DNA of 64,000 nucleotides. Source: Salinicola endophyticus. Its GTDB lineage: Bacteria; Pseudomonadota; Gammaproteobacteria; Pseudomonadales; Halomonadaceae. The notes beneath the pieces are model-generated. The model worked only from the letters and a program-made list of their open reading frames with translations. It was not told the DNA's origin and made no database searches. Both the position numbers and the translations under genes were made by a program. This document shows positions 57,760 to 64,000 of this stretch, in pieces (positions within the stretch are counted from its first letter, which is position 1; the number at the start of each line of letters is the position of its first letter). The stretch spans positions 668,080 to 732,079 of the forward strand of contig NZ_PZJO01000002.1 of assembly GCF_003206575.1 (NCBI RefSeq), read 5' to 3'.

Positions 57760-60270
57760 TCAGGTCGGCAGGTACTCCTCGCTCCAGCTCTCCGACACGA
57801 CGCCGTCCTCTATCAAGCGCTCGATCTCCTCGGTGGAGTGGCCGAGTTCCTCGAGCACGCTGCGCGTCGACGCACCATACTTTTCAGCTGACACCAGGGG
57901 GTAGATCCTCCCGCGCTTGGGACGAATCGCATAGGGGTCTAGCTGAGTGATCACATGCCCGCTGGGGTGATCCTCGTAGACCGAGAAGGAGTAGCTGCCG
58001 CGACTGATGCCGGTGCTCCCATCCGCCGGATGGGCATTGTAGGAACGAAGCGTCTCGAGGTTTTCGCAGACGGCAGCGGCGATGTCGGCTGCCTGCAAGC
58101 GCTCTACCCAGTCCTGGGCACGCATGGTCAGGAAACGGGGCGCCAGGAAGGCGGCACGTTCACCCAGCGGTACCTCGACCAGACCTTCCAGGCCCTCGAC
58201 ATTGGCGAATTTGGGCAGGTCATACTCGTAGGCACTGATCAGCAGGATGCCGTCAGACGCGGAATAGAAACGCGACAGGTCACCGTAACCGTTCACTTCG
58301 CGACCCGCCGGCTCGTCGAACAGCCCGCGGCGCTCATAGTCGTAACAGAACGGCAGCTGAGCCAGGCCGCTCAGGGCGGACAGCGAGGTCTTGACCCGGT
58401 CGACCCGGCCGGTCTTGAGCTTCTGATACAGGGCCGTCGCAATACCGAGCGAAGCCCCGAAGCCGCACATCACATCGATGGTGCCGACGTGGGCGTGCTC
58501 TTCCGGCGTGTCCATGCTGCCGCCGAAGCGCAGCATGATGCCGGTGGTGGCCTGCACCAGGTCGTCGTAACCGAGATAATTGGTGCGCGGGCCCGGCAGC
58601 ACACCGCTGAAACAGTCCAGCTGACAGAAGATGGCCTGGGGATTCAGGCGCTTCATGCCCTCTTCGGTCAGCCCCATGCGCTCCACCTGCTTGTCGGTGG
58701 CATTCCAGACCACCACATCGCTCTGGCGGATGAGCTCGTCGAGAATCTCCCGGCCCCTCGGCTGGGTGATATCGGTCAGCACCGACCGTTTGGAGCGCAT
58801 GTGAGAGAGGCCAAAGATGACCGTATTCCAGCAGTCATAGAAGGGCTTGGCCGGATCGATCTTGATGATTTCCGCCCCGAAACGCGCCAGATACGCCACG
58901 GAATGCGGCCCGGCGATCACGTTGCACAGGTCGAGCACACGCACCCCTTCCAGCCAGCCATCGCGGGCATTCTTGGCGCGCACCCGCGGCAGTTTGGTCT
59001 CGATGCTGAGCAGTGCGTTCAACGCATCCTGATAGCCGACCCAGCGGCGTGGCGTCGGCGTCAGCATTTCCGTGCCACTACCCTGCAGCCACAGCATGGG
59101 GCCGGGCTGGGTCATGAGTCCAAATTCCGGATCGTTAACCTCGACCATCAGGCCCGCCGTCTCGGCATGGTCATCGTGGATCCACTCTTGCAACCAGCGC
59201 TGGGGGGCACCAGGGAACTTGCCACGACCGAAGATCTTCTCCCACTCCTTGGAGGTGCGGGTCATGAAGACCTCTTTCATGCGTGCGGCGATATGGTCGG
59301 CCCAGTGCTTGGGTAGCGGATAGACCCCGAGCGACATGTCGGAAGACCATTCGCTGGTCGGCCGATAGGTGTCGGGCTCCTCGTTCATCCCTTCGGCGAT
59401 CAGCTCGTCGTAGATGCCCAGCACCTTCAGGCAGCGTTTGGCATGCTGATTGTGGCTCGGACAGACCACATAGAACATGCGGCCATCCTTGCACTTGTAG
59501 CTGCGATAAAAGGGATCCAGCAGCTCCTGGAGCTCATCGTAACTGAGGTTCATGGGCAGGCCTTCGATACGCCGGCGCTCGATCTCCTTCTCACGCTGGG
59601 TCTTGTAGCGCTCCGGCAAGCCATCGATCTTGATCGAGTTGTAGGTCAGCCCTTCCATCAAGGCGCAGACCAGCGGCACTTCGATCTCATCCCCCAGCCC
59701 CGTACGTTCACGCCCCTGCAGGGCCAGTACGACCGAAGAGGCCGCCAGCATGGTGCCGTAGGCAGAGCCCAGCGGCAGCGGTGAGAACGACGGATTGATC
59801 CCCATCAAGACCCGGTTGAGACCCATATCCGTGAAGACGCCGGAATTGGCCGCAATGACGCTTTCGAAGGCATGCCAGTCGCGTCGTAGCTCATCATTGG
59901 AGGCAAATCCGGGAATCGACAGGGTGATCAGTTCCGGGCGTTCCTCACGCAAGGCCGTGAAGTCGATACCGAGACGCGTCATCACGCCGGGACGGAAACT
60001 CTCGATAACGATATCGGCTTCCTCGATCAGCGCCAGGGCCTGCTCGCGCCCCTCCTCATGCTTGAGGTCGATGGAGATGATCAGCTTGTTGCGATTGAGA
60101 GTGGCATTGGCCGGTGACTTCCAAAGAGACCCACCCGGGGGATCGACATGAATGACGGTGGCGCCCAGATCCGCCAGGATCATGGCCACCGCAGGGCCGG
60201 CAATGAACTGGCCAAAGTCGATGACCTTGACATCTTTCAATGGCAAGTTCGAATGGGGATTTAATGCCAT
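57760..60270 (-). CDS. dddD: DMSP CoA-transferase/lyase DddD
   Basis: An 836-residue protein made of two fused class III (CaiB/BaiF) CoA-transferase domains, about 1-430 and 440-836, the layout and size of DddD. DddD adds CoA to dimethylsulfoniopropionate and releases dimethyl sulfide, leaving 3-hydroxypropionyl-CoA. The second domain keeps the catalytic Asp (Asp599 in HVGTIDVMCGFGAS). At the matching place in the first domain the sequence is PLPLGSAYGTM, with no Asp. Domain starts are VKVIDFGQFIAGP and VRVLDLCNVIAGP. The gene is last in a minus-strand run acuN-acuK-dddT-dddD, and a BCCT carrier directly upstream strongly supports the call. AAGGAA precedes the ATG. Confidence 0.92.
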   Translation of the reverse strand: MALNPHSNLPLKDVKVIDFGQFIAGPAVAMILADLGATVIHVDPPGGSLWKSPANATLNRNKLIISIDLKHEEGREQALALIEEADIVIESFRPGVMTRLGIDFTALREERPELITLSIPGFASNDELRRDWHAFESVIAANSGVFTDMGLNRVLMGINPSFSPLPLGSAYGTMLAASSVVLALQGRERTGLGDEIEVPLVCALMEGLTYNSIKIDGLPERYKTQREKEIERRRIEGLPMNLSYDELQELLDPFYRSYKCKDGRMFYVVCPSHNQHAKRCLKVLGIYDELIAEGMNEEPDTYRPTSEWSSDMSLGVYPLPKHWADHIAARMKEVFMTRTSKEWEKIFGRGKFPGAPQRWLQEWIHDDHAETAGLMVEVNDPEFGLMTQPGPMLWLQGSGTEMLTPTPRRWVGYQDALNALLSIETKLPRVRAKNARDGWLEGVRVLDLCNVIAGPHSVAYLARFGAEIIKIDPAKPFYDCWNTVIFGLSHMRSKRSVLTDITQPRGREILDELIRQSDVVVWNATDKQVERMGLTEEGMKRLNPQAIFCQLDCFSGVLPGPRTNYLGYDDLVQATTGIMLRFGGSMDTPEEHAHVGTIDVMCGFGASLGIATALYQKLKTGRVDRVKTSLSALSGLAQLPFCYDYERRGLFDEPAGREVNGYGDLSRFYSASDGILLISAYEYDLPKFANVEGLEGLVEVPLGERAAFLAPRFLTMRAQDWVERLQAADIAAAVCENLETLRSYNAHPADGSTGISRGSYSFSVYEDHPSGHVITQLDPYAIRPKRGRIYPLVSAEKYGASTRSVLEELGHSTEEIERLIEDGVVSESWSEEYLPT

Positions 60271-60341
60271 GATGGGTTTCCTTATGACGCCGATTTACGT
60301 TTGTCTCATCAGGAGACATCCCTGTCTCCTGACATGATCCA

Positions 60342-61913
60342 TTACTTGTGGTGATCTTCGATGACCAGGTGAGGCTCCATGACCTTCTTGGCAAAGTCCT
60401 GACGCAGCCAGCGGATGAGGGACCAAGCCAGAATCACCAATACCGGGATCATCGGCAGAGCCACCACGATGGTCGACGTCTGGACCGCCTTGAGCCCACC
60501 CAACTGGATCAGGGCAACCCCGACGCCTGAGATCAGGAAGGCCCAGGTCAGACGAATGGAACGCTTGGGTTCCTGATAGCCGGACAGCTTTCGAGAAGTC
60601 ACCGAGGCCAGCACATAGGCGGAGCTATCCAGGGTCGTGGCCAGGAAGATGAAACAGAGCAGGATGAACACGCCGGTCACCAGACCAGACATGGGCAGCG
60701 TATTGAGAATGGCCTGAACGGCTGACGGTATGCCGCCATCATTAAGGATAGCGGCCACATCCAGTGTACCCTTGACCTGCAGTTCGAGCGCATAGCCTCC
60801 CCAGACGGCGAAGAAGACCCAGCACCCCAACGAACCGAACACCATCTCCGCAATGATGAGTTCACGGATGGTTCGCCCACGAGAGATACGCGCCACGAAC
60901 AGTCCCATCATGGGGGCGTAGGCGATCCACCAGGCCCAATAGAAGACCGTCCAGTCCTTCCAGAAGGTCGAACCACCGACCGGATCGGTCCACAGGCTCA
61001 TCTCTACAAAATGAGAGACCATCTTGCCAAGACTGTTCACCCAACCTTCGACCATGAACAGAGAGTCTCCCACCAGGAAGGTGAAGCCCAGGAGGAAGAT
61101 GGCCAGCCAGACGTTGATGTCGGACAGGATACGAATCCCCTTGGCCAGACCAAACCAGACGCTGGCAGAGAAGATCGCGGTCCAGATCAGCAATACACCG
61201 ATATCCAGCATGAAGGATGGCTCGATGCCAAACAGCCCACTGGAAAGTTGAGACACCAGGGGCACCGCCAGACCCAGAGAGGTACCCACGCCGCCGACGA
61301 TGCCGAAGACGACGACAGCATCCAGGATGACACCTAGCCAGCCATCGGCATAACGCCCCAGAAGCCCACGAGAAGCGACCGAGAGCCTGACACCGGGCCG
61401 ATTGTGGACGTACATCGAATAGGCAATGGGAATGGCCGGCAAGCAGTAGAAGGCCCAGGGCGTGAAGCCCCAATGGAACTGGCCATAAGTGAGAGCCCAT
61501 TCAGCCGCGGCATCACTCGCCGGTTTTACATCGAAAGGGGGGCCCATGAAGTAGTAAATGGGCTCTACCCACGCCCAGTTGACGATCGCGATACCGATCC
61601 CGCCGGCAAAGATCATCGCGACCCAGCTGAAGTACGAAAACTCAGGCTTGTCATCCGGGCCACCCAGACGCACATTTCCGTACCGGCTCACTGCCAGTCC
61701 TACGAGAAACAAGACCACACTAAGCCCAGCTATCATATACAGCCAGCCGAACTTGCCAGTCGCGAATGCGAAGGCAGCATTGACCAAGGCAGTTCCCGAT
61801 TCCGGAAACAGGATAAGCGGTAACACCAGCCCGGCAATCACGAGAACCGAGGGTATGAAAACCCTCAGATCCAGACTGTCACCCGATTGTTTTGGCGTGC
61901 TCATAGCGTTCAC
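60342..61913 (-). CDS. dddT: BCCT-family DMSP/betaine transporter DddT
   Basis: A 523-residue betaine/carnitine/choline transporter with twelve membrane helices. The family's signature tryptophan segment is seen in WTVFYWAWWIAYAPMMGLFVARISRGRT; GIGIAIVNWAWVEPIYYF and AEWALTYGQFHWGFTPWAFY are also typical (quoted in part). It would import DMSP or a related betaine with Na+ or H+. Placed 71 bp upstream of dddD and 57 bp downstream of acuK on the same strand, it matches the known dddT position. AGGTGA precedes the start. Betaine uptake for osmoprotection is possible, but context favours DMSP catabolism. Confidence 0.92.
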   Translation of the reverse strand: MNAMSTPKQSGDSLDLRVFIPSVLVIAGLVLPLILFPESGTALVNAAFAFATGKFGWLYMIAGLSVVLFLVGLAVSRYGNVRLGGPDDKPEFSYFSWVAMIFAGGIGIAIVNWAWVEPIYYFMGPPFDVKPASDAAAEWALTYGQFHWGFTPWAFYCLPAIPIAYSMYVHNRPGVRLSVASRGLLGRYADGWLGVILDAVVVFGIVGGVGTSLGLAVPLVSQLSSGLFGIEPSFMLDIGVLLIWTAIFSASVWFGLAKGIRILSDINVWLAIFLLGFTFLVGDSLFMVEGWVNSLGKMVSHFVEMSLWTDPVGGSTFWKDWTVFYWAWWIAYAPMMGLFVARISRGRTIRELIIAEMVFGSLGCWVFFAVWGGYALELQVKGTLDVAAILNDGGIPSAVQAILNTLPMSGLVTGVFILLCFIFLATTLDSSAYVLASVTSRKLSGYQEPKRSIRLTWAFLISGVGVALIQLGGLKAVQTSTIVVALPMIPVLVILAWSLIRWLRQDFAKKVMEPHLVIEDHHK

Positions 61914-61970
61914 CTACTGGTTGTTGACGTTATTTTTTTCGTAAAGCGACGAAGACGGTGCAGGCGGCAT

Positions 61971-62810
61971 CTAGCGATGACGGAAGACCGGCGCACGCTT
62001 CATGACGAAGGCGTTCATGCCCTCTTTCTGCCCCTCGGTGGCGAAGGCCGCCTGAAACAGTAGACGCTCCTGACGCAGGCCTTCGGCGAGCGGGGTCTCG
62101 AACGCCGCATTGACGGCTGTCTTGGCCATCTTCACGGCTGGTTGGTTATAGCCGGCGATGGTATGGGCCGCCTCGAGCGCATGTTGCATCAGCTCAGCCC
62201 TGGGCACCACCCGGGCCACCAGACCAATCTCCTTGGCTTCCTGGGCGCCGATATTACGGCCGGTCAGCACCAGGTCCATGGTCATCGCCTTGCCGATCGA
62301 ACGCGCCAGACGCTGCGAGCCACCGATACCCGGCAGAATACCCAGCTTGATTTCCGGCTGGCCGAACTGGGCATCGTCCGCGGCGATGATAAAATCGCAC
62401 AACAGGGCCAGCTCACAGCCACCACCGAGTGCGAACCCACCCACTGCTGCAATGATCGGTTTGGAGATCTGGCGCACCTGATCCCAGGGCGACAGGAAGT
62501 CATCCATGTAAAAATCGGCGAAGGACTTATCGGCCATCTCCTCGATATCCGCACCGGCCGCGAAGGCCCTGGGATTGCCGGTGATGACGATGGCACCAAT
62601 GCCCGGATCCGCATCCATTTCGCGAAGCGCGGCGAGTGTTTCTTCGGCCAGTTGCCGGTTGAGGGCATTCAGGCTCTTTGGACGGTTGAGGATGATGAGG
62701 CCTACCCGTTCGCGCCGCTCGACGACGATCATCTCGGGGCCACTGTTGTTCGGCTCGTCAGAAGCGGAGGGCTCGGTGTCCTTCGGTTGCGCTTCCATTT
62801 TCTTATCCAT
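61971..62810 (-). CDS. acuK: Enoyl-CoA hydratase, AcuK-like
   Basis: A 279-residue crotonase. The oxyanion-hole segments [11 protein letters not shown] and [16 protein letters not shown] are present, with both catalytic glutamates (in GGGCELA and [16 protein letters not shown]). In Halomonas DMSP/acrylate metabolism AcuK hydrates acryloyl-CoA to 3-hydroxypropionyl-CoA, working with the CoA-transferase AcuN, whose gene lies just upstream. The N-terminal ~45 residues are polar and disordered ([18 protein letters not shown]), longer than usual. Three Met codons compete for the start; I chose the one preceded by GGGAG and GGAAG. It is followed by dddT after 57 bp. Confidence 0.88.
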   Translation of the reverse strand: MDKKMEAQPKDTEPSASDEPNNSGPEMIVVERRERVGLIILNRPKSLNALNRQLAEETLAALREMDADPGIGAIVITGNPRAFAAGADIEEMADKSFADFYMDDFLSPWDQVRQISKPIIAAVGGFALGGGCELALLCDFIIAADDAQFGQPEIKLGILPGIGGSQRLARSIGKAMTMDLVLTGRNIGAQEAKEIGLVARVVPRAELMQHALEAAHTIAGYNQPAVKMAKTAVNAAFETPLAEGLRQERLLFQAAFATEGQKEGMNAFVMKRAPVFRHR

Positions 62811-63035
62811 CTTCCATCTCCCATTCATGCTTGGCGGTCTACTTGGCGTTGCAGCCAATAGAGAGCAAAGACCTGGTGGCAACTATGTGAACTCGATGGC
62901 GCCCTCACCCGGTCAACCGCTCGGCAACGGCGCCTGTCGATCCCTGTCATCAGTCAACAATGCGATCCATACTGGGCCGCAAAATCTTCCTTTAGCATCA
63001 CGAGCCGCGACCATTTATATCGTGGCTTACGCCCA
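62811..63035 (-). other. Spacer between acuN and acuK
   Basis: A 225-bp gap inside the otherwise tight operon. On the minus strand it contains TTGACTGATGACAGG, possibly a -35 for an internal promoter. No small gene is visible. Confidence 0.3.
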
Positions 63036-64000
63036 TCATTTGACGCGATTCATTCTGGGTCGCGCTTGCGCGCTCTTCTTCGCCGGCTCGTCACTCGAAC
63101 GGCGGGGCCGAGATTCCTGCACGGCAGCGGGACGAAAGTCCTTGGTGGCCAGGTCCATTTCAGATGTCCCGGAGGGCGAGCCGTTTGCATCCGGCGACTT
63201 CGGCAGGTGGTAGGAGCCGTGACGCGCCATCAGCTCGGCCAGAATGGCTTCTCGATGTTGGCCAAGGCCCGGCGCCCTGGCGGGGATATCACGATCGAAA
63301 TCCTTGCGCCCGGTCAGCTTGATCGGGTTGCCCGCGGTCCTGAAGGGCTTGCCGCTTTTACCCTGAACCTGGACGATCATGTTGCGCGCTTTCAACTGCG
63401 GATGATCGAACAGCTTGTCGATGGTATTGATCGGCGAACAGGGAACCCCCTCCTCGTTCAGCAGATCCACCCAATGCTGCACGGGTTGCTCGAGCAGGAT
63501 CTTTTCCATCTCGGCGACCAGCTCGGGACGGTTCTGGCAGCGCAGGTCGTTGTTGATGAACCTGGGGTCGAAGGCGAGTCTCGCCGCACCGATGGCATCG
63601 GCCATCAAGAGGAAGAGCGTATCGTTGCCGGCCGCGATGACGAGCTTGCCATCCTTGGCATTGAAGCTTTCGAAAGGCGCCAGTGAGGGGTGGCAGTCGC
63701 CTGTCCGATTGGGGACTTTCTTCTCTATGTCATAGCGAGCCAGTGCGGTTTCCATCAGTGCCGCCTGGCAATCGAGCATGCCGATATCGACACGGGTACC
63801 CTGCGCGTCCTTGGTCCGGCTGTAGAGCGACGCGATGATACCGATGGCCGCGAAGAGCGCCGCACTCAGGTCGCCGAAACTGGTTCCCACGCGGGCCGGC
63901 TCGCCGTCGGGCCATCCGGTGAGGCTCATGATGCCGCCCATGGCCTGCACCACCATGTCGTAGCCGGGTAACTCGCTGAAGGGGCCGGTATGACCGAAGC
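63036..64000 (-). CDS. acuN: Class III CoA-transferase, AcuN-like (partial, runs off the right edge)
   Basis: At least 321 residues are present; the N-terminal part lies beyond the window. The frame at the edge reads GHTGPFSELPGYDMVVQAMGG, the classic CaiB interior. The catalytic Asp region is GTRVDIGMLDCQAALMETAL. In Halomonas, AcuN transfers CoA to acrylate or 3-hydroxypropionate and works with AcuK. The C-terminus carries an unusual basic, disordered tail of about 65 residues after the normal domain end (KSPDANGSPSGTS, ESRPRRSSDEPAKKSAQARP). It is first of the minus-strand run visible here, 225 bp before acuK; dddD-type operon context supports the name, though single-domain CaiB proteins are hard to tell apart. 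Confidence 0.82.
   Translation of the reverse strand, partial: FGHTGPFSELPGYDMVVQAMGGIMSLTGWPDGEPARVGTSFGDLSAALFAAIGIIASLYSRTKDAQGTRVDIGMLDCQAALMETALARYDIEKKVPNRTGDCHPSLAPFESFNAKDGKLVIAAGNDTLFLLMADAIGAARLAFDPRFINNDLRCQNRPELVAEMEKILLEQPVQHWVDLLNEEGVPCSPINTIDKLFDHPQLKARNMIVQVQGKSGKPFRTAGNPIKLTGRKDFDRDIPARAPGLGQHREAILAELMARHGSYHLPKSPDANGSPSGTSEMDLATKDFRPAAVQESRPRRSSDEPAKKSAQARPRMNRVK

Overview
The window reads as ordinary chromosome of a GC-rich, aerobic, halophilic or marine gammaproteobacterium, most likely of the Halomonadaceae (Halomonas, Salinicola, Kushneria or Chromohalobacter type). This is inferred from protein families and gene combinations, above all a DddD/DddT/AcuK/AcuN dimethylsulfoniopropionate (DMSP) cluster like the one described in Halomonas, and was not tested by a search. 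There is no rRNA, CRISPR array, recognisable intact insertion sequence or prophage. One tRNA gene, tRNA-Gly(CCC), is present.

Layout. 0-8 kb: small membrane proteins (ExoD-like, TM2), a cold-shock protein, a yeast-type cytosine deaminase, a YegS-like lipid kinase, two transporters, MgtC and two FlgO-like lipoproteins. 8-16 kb: leuA divergent from an Lrp/AsnC regulator, an IalB-like secreted protein, an orphan TctC-type binding protein beside an HpcH/HpaI aldolase, a DUF1127 protein, a YjfB-like motility protein and endonuclease IV. 16-30 kb: AldA-like dehydrogenase, PepN, DUF454, DOPA-dioxygenase-like enzyme, YajQ, a GNAT/RimK-like pair, YeaC-DUF2797, rhomboid protease, and nadK with a metallophosphatase. 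30-41 kb: a two-subunit PQQ dehydrogenase, then a long co-directional catabolic cluster (DUF3100 membrane protein, M20 amidohydrolase, hydroxyacid dehydrogenase, aldehyde dehydrogenase, class-V aminotransferase-fold enzyme, VOC protein) bounded by a LysR regulator. 41-48 kb: heme-degrading-type monooxygenase, cell-wall hydrolase, serine acetyltransferase, DUF1853, EamA transporter, DUF6314 and Pmp3.

46.8-52.2 kb is the least ordinary part. It has long gene-poor stretches, an exact 92-bp tandem duplication, a CGGCA pentanucleotide array directly upstream of a LexA-box promoter driving a DUF1654 gene, and a diverged 202-bp repeat on both sides of a chemotaxis receptor gene. It also has several minus-strand terminators with no obvious gene.

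54-57.7 kb holds the wreck of a phenylacetate (paa) locus. An intact paaY remains with truncated pieces of paaN, paaZ and paaX, and the geometry is explained by two simple deletions. A G13 run sits in the paaX remnant.

57.7-64 kb is a minus-strand DMSP/acrylate operon, acuN-acuK-dddT-dddD, with acuN running off the right edge. DddT imports DMSP; DddD attaches CoA and releases dimethyl sulfide, giving 3-hydroxypropionyl-CoA. AcuN and AcuK convert acrylate to the same C3 level. Downstream enzymes (DddA/DddC) and a regulator are not in the window and may lie to the right.
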